A stretch of 49,940 bases of DNA from a virus. Below the pieces are notes generated by a model. That model searched no databases. It was given only the letters and a program-made list of their open reading frames with translations, and was not told where the DNA came from. Shown here piece after piece: positions 9,649-17,500 of the stretch (its first letter is position 1; every line of letters starts with the position of its first letter). Both the position numbers and the translations under genes were made by a program. The DNA lies in IMG/VR virus record IMGVR_UViG_3300047550_005036, positions 1 to 49,940 of that record; one strand, given 5' to 3'.

Positions 9649-9822
9649 ATGAAAAAAAATTCCGGAAATATTTTTGAGTCCATAGAAGTCGATCCAATTA
9701 CTGGGAATTACTATATTAAAATCCCCGAGCAGATCATGAACGAACTCTCATGGTACGAGGACACACAAATCTCATTTAATCTTGAAGGAAACGAAGTTGT
9801 TCTATCAGAAAGAACTTATTGA
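9649..9822 (+). CDS. Putative AbrB/SpoVT-like small protein (57 aa)
   Basis: Reads MKKNSGNIFESIEVDPITGN, then YYIKIPEQIMNELSWYEDTQ, ISFNLEGNEVVLSE. This matches the usual AbrB/SpoVT pattern (strand, IPxxIxxxLxxxxxDxIxFxxxGxxVxL), a DNA-binding fold of antitoxins and transition-state regulators. No toxin gene is adjacent, so a stand-alone regulator is more likely than an addiction module. The stop TGA lies within the TTGACA of the next promoter. Call is from motif pattern only. Confidence 0.6.
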   Translation: MKKNSGNIFESIEVDPITGNYYIKIPEQIMNELSWYEDTQISFNLEGNEVVLSERTY

Positions 9823-9847
9823 CATCATATAGATAATACTGTATGAT
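9819..9847 (+). promoter_or_regulatory. Near-consensus sigma70 promoter
   Basis: TTGACA (9819-9824), exactly 17 bases, then TATGAT (9842-9847). The -35 overlaps the stop codon of the AbrB-like gene. The best host-type promoter in the window; it drives the glycosyltransferase gene and probably those after it. Confidence 0.85.
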
Positions 9848-9869
9848 ACTGATGTAATCACAATCTATT

Positions 9870-10625
9870 ATGGCTAAAGGATTTACTGTAAAGGCAAAAG
9901 CGCCGACTTCAACCCAAGAACCAGAATGGGACTACGAAGCGGCAAAAGAAATGGTAAGAGGAAAATCCGTGGTATTCTGTTTACCCGGAAGAGGAGTTTC
10001 GTATACTTATTTAAAGAGTTTTGTACAACTTTGCTTTGACTTGGTGCAGGCTGGCGCCAGTATCCAAATTTCGCAAGATTATTCATCAATGGTTAATTTT
10101 GCAAGATGTAAGTGTCTGGGTGCAAATGTTCTCAGAGGACCAGACCAAATTCCCTGGGACGGAAAACTCCAATATGATTGGCAACTTTGGATCGATTCGG
10201 ATATTGTTTTTAATACCGAAAAGTTCTGGCAACTGGTTCTCATGGAAAAAGATATTGCCGCAGGTTGGTATGCCACCGAAGACGGACATACAACCTCGGT
10301 CGCCCACTGGTTGGACGAAGATGACTTCCGTGGAAATGGTGGTGTCATGAATCACGAAACAATTGAAAGTATCTCAAAGCGCCGCAAACCATTTACCGTG
10401 GACTACACCGGATTTGGATGGGTACTAATTAAGAATGGTGTCTTTGAGCATCCAGAAATGAAGTATCCATGGTTTGCGCCAAAAATGCAAGTTTTTGAAT
10501 CAGGACAGGTTCAGGACATGTGTGGAGAAGATGTATCATTCTGCCTGGATGCAAAGGAAGCAGGATTTGAAATTTGGTGTGACCCTCGTATTAGAGTTGG
10601 TCACGAAAAGTCAAGAATCATTTGA
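9870..10625 (+). CDS. GT-A type glycosyltransferase (251 aa)
   Basis: Predicted nucleotide-sugar transferase. Residues 32-60 form a first beta-alpha unit (KSVVFCLPGRGVSYTYLKS), WIDSDIVF at 107-114 has the DxD motif (Asp109, Asp111) that binds the metal and sugar nucleotide, and CGEDVSFC at 218-225 gives the acidic pair typical of the catalytic base region; His245 near the end may be a metal ligand. Length fits a minimal GT-A domain without membrane anchor. The substrate is unknown; phage enzymes of this class modify DNA, virion proteins or host glycans. Expressed from its own strong promoter. Confidence 0.75.
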   Translation: MAKGFTVKAKAPTSTQEPEWDYEAAKEMVRGKSVVFCLPGRGVSYTYLKSFVQLCFDLVQAGASIQISQDYSSMVNFARCKCLGANVLRGPDQIPWDGKLQYDWQLWIDSDIVFNTEKFWQLVLMEKDIAAGWYATEDGHTTSVAHWLDEDDFRGNGGVMNHETIESISKRRKPFTVDYTGFGWVLIKNGVFEHPEMKYPWFAPKMQVFESGQVQDMCGEDVSFCLDAKEAGFEIWCDPRIRVGHEKSRII

Positions 10626-10630
10626 TATAA

Positions 10631-10819
10631 ATGGCGGACTCATACAATATTTTTCATAGAGGAGAACTAGTTCATACCAATCTCACCGAAGAAGAATATT
10701 TCAATATTATGGAGGACCTGTCAATAGAATTCTATCAGACAGGTTCTCCAAGACCAGAAGATCTTAAAACTGAAGTTATCGGAGTAAATTATGGCAAAAT
10801 CGAAAGTCGGACTGAATAA
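10631..10819 (+). CDS. Hypothetical protein (62 aa)
   Basis: Reads MADSYNIFHRGELVHTNLTE, then EEYFNIMEDLSIEFYQTG and a C-terminal SPRPEDLKTEVIG. The layout (short strand pair, helix, TGSPRPEDL) suggests a small folded protein; I have an impression of cyanophage relatives but cannot confirm it. Starts 6 bases after the glycosyltransferase stop, so it is probably cotranscribed. Its last 29 bases overlap the next gene in a different frame. Confidence 0.65.
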   Translation: MADSYNIFHRGELVHTNLTEEEYFNIMEDLSIEFYQTGSPRPEDLKTEVIGVNYGKIESRTE

Positions 10820-10937
10820 GAGTTCTTATATTCCGGGTCCTCCTAAGAAGTCTCGTCAAGGAGATGGTGGAGGAACCAAGTATGCCGCCTCTTCTCGCAA
10901 TGGGGCACGAAAGAAGTATAGGGGACAAGGAAAATAA
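10791..10937 (+). CDS. Small basic protein (48 aa), conserved-looking in cyanomyoviruses
   Basis: Reads MAKSKVGLNKSSYIPGPPKK, then SRQGDGGGTKYAASSRNGAR, ending KKYRGQGK. Very basic, Gly/Ser/Lys/Arg rich, likely disordered until bound, as nucleic-acid or virion-internal proteins often are. The motif SRQGxGxxTKYxxxSRN with KKYRGQG is one I associate with a short protein found widely in T4-like cyanophages; function unknown. It overlaps the upstream gene by 29 bases, and the next ATG follows its stop by one base. Confidence 0.7.
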   Translation: MAKSKVGLNKSSYIPGPPKKSRQGDGGGTKYAASSRNGARKKYRGQGK

Positions 10938-10938
10938 T

Positions 10939-11538
10939 ATGTACCTTTTAGATGGTAATGATGAATGGAAAAATATTCATCATGACGATCTATGGATATA
11001 TAATAAACTATTTCTAAGTCGGGTTTTGGGATATAATTGTGGTCCAGTTGGGACCACTGTTCCCAAACCCGACTTTTATATTGTTCGACCATCATTCAAT
11101 TTATTGGGAATGGGAAGAGAATCTCGTATAGAATACATTGAACACCATACGGATCACTTTCATCCAGCGGAATTTTGGTGTGAACTATTTCGTGGAGACC
11201 ACATTAGTGTTGATTTTTACCAAAAAAAGTCAAAATTAGTTGTTTTGGGTGAAAAAGACCCCGAGGACCCACTTTATAAATGGAAAAAATGGACTAAAAT
11301 TGACCTGGAAATTGATTTTCCCAGTATTTTGTCCCAACTGAAGGGAAATTATGACTGGATCAACTGTGAATTTATTGGAAATCGCCTAATTGAGGTTCAT
11401 TTTCGACAAAATCCAGACTTTCGATACGAAAATAATGTGGCAATACCAGTTTGGAACGATGAAGAGGTTAAGGATTTGAAAGAATATAGGTTTATAAGTG
11501 ATGAAGATTACCGAAGAAGGGGATTTTACATCAAATAA
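10939..11538 (+). CDS. Hypothetical protein (199 aa)
   Basis: Not recognised. Starts MYLLDGNDEWKNIHHDDLWI; ATG 10939 chosen because it follows the small basic gene directly, whereas the in-frame ATG at 10864 would overlap it by 74 bases. Residues about 27-100 have PKPDFYIVRPSFNLLGMG, EHHTDHFHPAEFWC and FRGDHISVDFY. The His/Asp-rich HHTDHFHPAEFWCELF suggests a metal-dependent or ligand-binding fold. C-terminus is strand-rich with charged loops. No signal or membrane segment. Confidence 0.7.
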   Translation: MYLLDGNDEWKNIHHDDLWIYNKLFLSRVLGYNCGPVGTTVPKPDFYIVRPSFNLLGMGRESRIEYIEHHTDHFHPAEFWCELFRGDHISVDFYQKKSKLVVLGEKDPEDPLYKWKKWTKIDLEIDFPSILSQLKGNYDWINCEFIGNRLIEVHFRQNPDFRYENNVAIPVWNDEEVKDLKEYRFISDEDYRRRGFYIK

Positions 11539-11541
11539 ATA
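11534..11541 (+). promoter_or_regulatory. T4-type late promoter octamer (AATAAATA) before speD
   Basis: AATAAATA overlaps the end of the preceding gene and lies 36 bases before the speD ATG. In T4-like phages this element is read by the late sigma factor gp55 with the sliding clamp. Confidence 0.45.
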
Positions 11542-11577
11542 TTTTTTTTACTAATATTGATCTTGAACAAGTTTTCA

Positions 11578-11904
11578 ATGGGAAAACATCTACTATTAGA
11601 AGTATATAATGTAGATTTTTCACTTATCAATGATATAAATTCACTTCAAAATGTCATGATTAAAGGAATTAATCGTGCAAAAATGACAATTTTGAATGTT
11701 TTTTCTCATTGTTTTATTCCTCAGGGGTGTACGATTGTAATTGCACTTTCCGAAAGTCATGTTTCTTGTCATACATGGCCTGAAAATAAATGTTTGGCAA
11801 TTGATGTTTACACTTGTGGTGATGGAAATCCTCGTTTAATAGCACTGGAACTTCTAAAATACCTGAATTCTGAAGATTATAGTATAAGAGAAATTTTTCG
11901 TTAA
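11578..11904 (+). CDS. speD: S-adenosylmethionine decarboxylase proenzyme
   Basis: Converts S-adenosylmethionine to its decarboxylated form, the aminopropyl donor for spermidine; an auxiliary metabolic gene known from cyanomyoviruses. The cleavage and active-site block is ALSESHVSCHTWPEN: self-cleavage between Glu59 and Ser60 would make the pyruvoyl group on Ser60, with His65 and Cys80 (DVYTCGDG) in the same spacing as the catalytic His and Cys of the Thermotoga type enzyme. Length 108 aa fits that short class rather than the longer E. coli form. ATG 11578 opens the conserved MGKHLLLEVYN; a TTG seven codons upstream is less likely. Confidence 0.93.
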   Translation: MGKHLLLEVYNVDFSLINDINSLQNVMIKGINRAKMTILNVFSHCFIPQGCTIVIALSESHVSCHTWPENKCLAIDVYTCGDGNPRLIALELLKYLNSEDYSIREIFR

Positions 11905-11940
11905 ATAATTATACGGAGATAGCAACCTCCATTATAAAAG

Positions 11941-11965
11941 TTCTGTTTTATTTTTTAAAACAGGA
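11941..11965 (+). promoter_or_regulatory. Hairpin that overlaps the ribosome site of the 11972 gene
   Basis: TTCTGTTTTA (11941-11950) pairs with TAAAACAGGA (11956-11965), ten pairs with one G-T and a 5-base loop. The right arm contains most of the AGGAG ribosome site, so the folded RNA should reduce translation unless transcription starts inside or after the left arm. Confidence 0.6.
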
Positions 11966-11971
11966 GCTAAA

Positions 11972-12220
11972 ATGTCAAATTTACCCGTTGATAGAGACTC
12001 AGAATACATGTACAATATGTGGGGAACAAAAAGATTAGTCACTGACTATGACAATTCCTCACCAAAAAGAGTAATTCAAGAAGTTATGCATGATTTGGCA
12101 CCAAAACACAATTTAAAACAACAAGTTGAACTTCATGAAAGAATTAGAAATGATGATGACTACGATGACTGGGAATATGGGACAGAACCAATTTATGATT
12201 CTTCATGGATAAATAAGTAA
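11972..12220 (+). CDS. Acidic hypothetical protein (82 aa)
   Basis: Reads MSNLPVDRDSEYMYNMWGTK, then KRVIQEVMHDLAPKHNLKQQ, and ends DSSWINK. Strong AGGAG ribosome site 5 bases before the ATG, but held in a hairpin. Acidic tail (RNDDDYDDWEYG). Position directly before gp25 suggests a virion or assembly role, though I do not recognise a domain. The stop region contains the late octamer for gp25. Confidence 0.65.
   Translation: MSNLPVDRDSEYMYNMWGTKRLVTDYDNSSPKRVIQEVMHDLAPKHNLKQQVELHERIRNDDDYDDWEYGTEPIYDSSWINK
12208..12215 (+). promoter_or_regulatory. T4-type late promoter octamer (GATAAATA) before gp25
   Basis: GATAAATA within the last codons of the upstream gene, 21 bases before the gp25 ATG. 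Fits the NATAAATA late consensus. Confidence 0.65.
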
Positions 12221-12235
12221 AGAATAGTATGTTCA

Positions 12236-12637
12236 ATGCCGATAACCAGGATATCAAGATCATTTAAGGATATTAGTTTATCATTTGAACCTCATCCTGT
12301 GACAAAGGATTTACCAAGTTTAATTAATGAAAGAGCGATTATTCGTTCAATACGAAATTTAGTGCAAACTATTCCAACAGAAAGATTTTTTAATTCTACA
12401 ATTGGTTCAAATGTTAGGGCACTGCTCTTTGATTTTGTGGATTATGCACTATCTTCTGAAATTGAAACTCAAATTTTATCAACAATTAATAATTACGAAC
12501 CAAGAGTTAATAATGTGAAAGTTCAGGTAGATCCAATTCCAGACTTAAATGAATTTGAGGTAACCGTAACATTTGATATCATTGGACAAGAAATTCCAAC
12601 ACAGCAATTTTCATTCATATTAGAGGCAACAAGATAA
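12236..12637 (+). CDS. 25: Baseplate wedge subunit gp25
   Basis: Small wedge protein (133 aa; T4 gp25 is 132) that joins gp6 and gp53 in the inner baseplate and helps start sheath assembly; same family as the lysozyme-like W protein of P2. The signature is NLVQTIPTERFFNSTIGSN followed by LLFDFVDYAL, then the C-terminal strands (EFEVTVTFDIIGQEIP). Directly followed by gp6 after two bases, as in T4-like phages. First gene of the baseplate operon, with a late octamer upstream. Confidence 0.9.
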   Translation: MPITRISRSFKDISLSFEPHPVTKDLPSLINERAIIRSIRNLVQTIPTERFFNSTIGSNVRALLFDFVDYALSSEIETQILSTINNYEPRVNNVKVQVDPIPDLNEFEVTVTFDIIGQEIPTQQFSFILEATR

Positions 12638-12638
12638 A

Positions 12639-14561
12639 ATGCCTTTTACAAAGTTCGCCAATTTAGATTTTGATCAAATAAAGACCTCGATCAAAGATTA
12701 TCTTCGTGCAAATTCAAATTTCACGGATTTTGACTTTGAGGGGTCTAATTTTTCAATATTGATTGATACACTAGCTTACAATACTTATATTACTGCATTT
12801 AACTCCAACATGGTTGTTAATGAGTCTTTTTTAGACTCGGCAACAATTAGAGAAAATGTGGTTTCTTTGGCAAGAAATATTGGATATGTCCCCAGTTCAA
12901 GAACTTCATCCACGGCAATAGTATCATTCACCGCCCAACCTAAAAACTCAACAAAAACTTTAACTTTACAATCAGGACTAGTTTGCACCGGTTCTTCTGA
13001 TAATACGAATTATGTGTTTTCTGTTCCAGATAATATTACGGCAACCGTAATTAATGGCACCGCAACATTTAGTAATATTCAAATTAAAGAAGGAACTTTT
13101 CTTAAAAGGCAGTTTGTTGTTGATGGATCTTTAGATCAAAGATTTATTTTAGATAATCCATTCATAGACGCAGAAACAATAAGAGTTTATGTAAAAGGAG
13201 TAAGTGATACTGGACTTGGTAGATTATATAATAGAGTAGATAATATTTTTAATATTGATTCCACTTCAGAAATTTATTTAATTCAGGAAGTAAAAGACGA
13301 AACATATGAACTTCTTTTTGGTGATAACATATTTGGAAAGAAACTTGAAAATCAATCAGTAGTTACTGTTTCTTATATTGTTACTGACGGAAAACTTGGT
13401 AATGGTGCAAATTCATTTACCTTTGCCGGTACATTTAAAAATGAAAATGATGCTACAGTAGTTGCAACAATATCACCCATTACTACAATAGAAGGATCTA
13501 AAAATGGATCAGATATTGAAACTATAGATTCAATTAAAAATTATGCACCAAGACTCTATGAATCTCAGTATAGAGCAGTTACATCTAGAGATTATGAGGC
13601 AATTATAAAATCTAAAATTTACAAGAATGCAGAATCCATTTCTATTATTGGTGGCGAAGAATTAAATCCACCTCAGTTTGGAAAGGTTTTAATTAGTATT
13701 AAACCTAAAAATGGAATTTATATTTCTGACTTTGATAAGCAAAATATTAAAAATAGATTAAAGCAATATTCGGTTTCTGGTATTAATCCAGAAATTGTCG
13801 ATCTTAAGATTCTATATGTTGAACTAGATTCATCAATATATTATAATTATTCATTAGTAGAAACTCCAGATGATTTAAAAACAAAAATAATTTCAAACTT
13901 AAACCAATATTCACAATCATCTCAATTAAATTCATTTGGAGGTAGATTTAAGTATAGTAAGGTTTTACAAGTAATTGATAATACCGATGCATCCATAACT
14001 TCAAACATTACAAAGATTAGAATCCGTAGAGATTTGAAGGCACTTATTAATTCGGATACTCAATATGAAATTTGTTTTGGAAATAAATTTCATATAAATT
14101 CGTCCGGTAAAAATATAAAGACAACTGGATTTAAAATAAAGGGAGAACTTGACACTGTTTTCATTACCGATACGCCAAATTCAGATCTTAAGACTGGTAC
14201 ACTTGCAATTGTAAAAGAAGTACCAGTTTTAGTAGATACGGATGAATCCCCAGAACTTAAAACATCAGTTGTAGTACAATCTGCTGGAACAGTTGATTAT
14301 GAAAATGGAGAAATTAAATTAGGATCTGTTAATATAACATCTACAGTATTAGAAAATGATATTATTGAAATTCAGGCATTTCCAGAATCCAATGATATCA
14401 TAGGATTAAATGATCTTTATCTGTCTTTTGACATTTCAAAGAGTACAATAAATATGATTAAAGATGTGATTGCATCTGGAGATGATACATCAGGAACGGT
14501 ATTTTCATCTAAAGATTATTATAGGTCAAGTTATTCAAACGGAGAATTAAAGAGGTTGTGA
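12639..14561 (+). CDS. 6: Baseplate wedge subunit gp6
   Basis: Structural wedge protein that forms the inner ring linking wedges in the contractile baseplate; 640 aa against about 660 in T4. The N-terminal FDQIKTSIKDYLRANSNFTD with DTLAYNTYITAFNSNMVVNE and SARNIGYVPSSRTSS type motif is the usual gp6 opening (substrate-like J-domain of baseplates), and ESQYRAVTSRDYEAIIKSKI near residue 310 is the second conserved block. Lies two bases after gp25 and one base before the giant gp7-position gene, so translation is likely coupled. Confidence 0.9.
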   Translation: MPFTKFANLDFDQIKTSIKDYLRANSNFTDFDFEGSNFSILIDTLAYNTYITAFNSNMVVNESFLDSATIRENVVSLARNIGYVPSSRTSSTAIVSFTAQPKNSTKTLTLQSGLVCTGSSDNTNYVFSVPDNITATVINGTATFSNIQIKEGTFLKRQFVVDGSLDQRFILDNPFIDAETIRVYVKGVSDTGLGRLYNRVDNIFNIDSTSEIYLIQEVKDETYELLFGDNIFGKKLENQSVVTVSYIVTDGKLGNGANSFTFAGTFKNENDATVVATISPITTIEGSKNGSDIETIDSIKNYAPRLYESQYRAVTSRDYEAIIKSKIYKNAESISIIGGEELNPPQFGKVLISIKPKNGIYISDFDKQNIKNRLKQYSVSGINPEIVDLKILYVELDSSIYYNYSLVETPDDLKTKIISNLNQYSQSSQLNSFGGRFKYSKVLQVIDNTDASITSNITKIRIRRDLKALINSDTQYEICFGNKFHINSSGKNIKTTGFKIKGELDTVFITDTPNSDLKTGTLAIVKEVPVLVDTDESPELKTSVVVQSAGTVDYENGEIKLGSVNITSTVLENDIIEIQAFPESNDIIGLNDLYLSFDISKSTINMIKDVIASGDDTSGTVFSSKDYYRSSYSNGELKRL

Positions 14562-14562
14562 T

Positions 14563-17500
14563 ATGATACAAACTGGTTTTGAATCAAGAGTTAAAGTACA
14601 ACAAATAATTGAAAGTCAACTTCCAGAATTTGTATTAGATGAAAGTCCTAAGACTGCAGAATTTTTAAAGCAGTATTATATTTCACAAGAATATCAGAGT
14701 GGAACAGTTGATATTGCAGAAAATCTTGACCAATATTTAAAACTTGATAATTTTACACCAGAAGTGGTTGTTGGATATACTGGACTTTCAACAAATATTT
14801 CATCATCAGTTGGTATCATTACAGTCACATCAACAAAAGGATTTCCACAGAAATATGGACTTTTAAAGATTGATGATGAAATTATCACATACACCGGAAT
14901 AACAACAAATACTTTTACTGGTTGTATTAGAGGATTTTCTGGAATTACGAGTTATCATCAGGATTTAGACTCTGAAGAACTTATTTTTTCATCTTCATCT
15001 GCAGAATCACATACATCCTCATCAAAAGTTCAAAATTTAAGTTCACTCTTTTTACAAGAATTCTATAAAAAAATTAAGTATTCATTGACTCCTGGTCTAG
15101 AAAATCTTAATTTTGTTCCAAATTTAAATGTTGGTAACTTTATAAAAGAAGCAAAAACACTATATCAGTCAAAAGGAACTAATGAATCATTTAGAATTTT
15201 ATTTAATGTTCTTTTTGGAGAAACTCCAAAAGTAATTGATTTGGAACAATTTTTAATTAAACCATCTTCTGCATCATATTTGAGAAGAAAGGTTATAGTT
15301 GTTGAAGCACTATCTGGAGATCCATTAAAACTTAAAGGACAAACAATATTTAAAAAAGATGATGTAAATACTACTGCATCAGTATCTGAAGTAGAATTAA
15401 TTGGAAGAGGTGGTAAAGATTACTATAAACTTCTTGTTTTTATTGGATATGATGATGCATTTTCAACAATTACCGGTAAATTTGAAATCACGGGTAACAC
15501 TAAAAATACAAAAATTGTAAGTATTGGAAGTTCGGTAATTACTGTTGATTCCACAATTGGATTTCCAAAATCTGGTACTTTATACTATAATGATTATAAA
15601 ATTACCTATACAGATAAATCTATTAATCAATTTTTTGGATGTTCTGGAATTATTACACAAATTCCTCTTTCATCTTTGCTTGTATCAGGAGAAACCTATT
15701 ATGGTTATGAAGATGGAGATGAAACACAGAAAGTTGAATTTAGAATTAATGGAGTTTTATCATCATATGATTCATCTAATGATTCTGTAATTTTTGAAGA
15801 GGGTGATTTTATAGGAGTTCAAAATATAGGTGAAAATATTAACATCTCGGAAACAACTCCTTCATATAAAGAAATATTTGCAAGTAGTTGGAAATATAAC
15901 ACTTCTTTTAATTTTGCATCTTCATCATTTGTACCTTTAGAATATGATAAAATTACATGTGATGTTCAAAATGTATATAATGAAAACGATGGGTACATGT
16001 ATGTTGCATCAAATTCATTACCATCCTATGAGATTACAAAAAATATTTTTTCATATAATGCTACTGGGGTTTCTGATCAAAATATAAACAATGGTTTATA
16101 TTCTAAAATTGTTTTTTCACAAAAAATTTCTTTTTTAACTGGAAGTGAAGTTTATTATCAACCATCTGGGCAACCAATATCTGGATTAAGTGAAGGAGTA
16201 TACTATGTTGAGGTTTTTTATCCAGATGTATTGAATCAACCAAATCGTAGTGATATTAGATTATATCTTTCTAGTTCTGTAATAGGAACTGTAAATTATG
16301 TCGAATTTGGTGATTTGACACCAGGAACTCACAATTTTATTTTAAGATCTCAAAAAGAAGGTATTATTTCTCCTCAAAAAATATTAAGAAAGTTTCCACT
16401 ATCAGTTAATATTGGAGATGGTCAATCTGAAAAAACAAAAACTGGTGGAATTGGTTTACTAATTAATGGTGTAGAAATAGCAAGTTATAAATCTGATGAT
16501 AAAGTATATTATGGACCTATTAAAAAAGTAAATGTATTATCTGGAGGAAAGGAATATGATGTAATAAATCCACCAGGTGTTTTTGTTTCTACCGGAAGTG
16601 CTAAACTTCAACCTGTTGTAAAAGGTTCTGTCAAGAAAATTTACATAGAACCTCAGAATTTTGATGTTGATATTGTAGTAACAGCATCTCTTACTGGAGC
16701 AAATGGTAAAGGTGCATCTCTTGAACCAGTTGTTAAAAGAAGAAGAAGAGAAATTGTATTTGATTCAAGACTTCTTGAATATGGTGGTGGTGTAGATGCC
16801 ATTAATGAAACTATTACTTTTAAAGATAATCATGGATTAATAGATGGTGAACCAATAACATATCGACCAGGTAATAATCCGGAACTAGGAATCGGACCAT
16901 TTAAAGGATCAAATTTTAATTCTGGAAACACTTTAACTAAAGAAGGAGTATATTATACAAAATATATTAGCGACAAAACAATACAATTATATGAGTCTAT
17001 TGCAGATTTTAATTCCGGAATCAATACTGTAGGATTTACTACAATTGGAACTTCGGGAGTGCAAAAATTTGCCACATCTCCAAAAAATACTTTGGCAGAA
17101 ATTAAAGTATTAAATGAGGGAGAAGGATATACTAATAGAAAATTAATAGTTTCTGCATCTGGAATTTCAACAACAAATCACACTATCTCTTTTAATAATC
17201 ATGGTTTTAATAGTGGAGAATTAGTTGTCTACGATTACCAATCCTCACCAATTAGCGGTCTTTCAACTTCTAATCAATATTATGTAATTAAATTAGATGA
17301 TAATACTTTTAGATTATCTAATGCCGGAATTGGAGGAACATCAAAAATTGATTATGATAGGAATAGATATGTTCGATTAAATTCTACTGGTATAGGATAT
17401 CAAATTTTTAATTATCCCAAAATTAATGTAGATATAAGTTATTCTTCTGTGGGTTTAGGGAGTACTCAATTTAAAGGAACAATATCTGCCACACCAATTG

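Noticed and set aside
9649-9822. Antitoxin of a toxin-antitoxin pair
   Set aside because: AbrB-like fold pattern is present, but no toxin-like gene is adjacent on either side.
10623-10633. Late promoter TATAAATG before the 10631 gene
   Set aside because: One mismatch to the octamer and it overlaps the start codon, so it cannot supply a leader for that gene.
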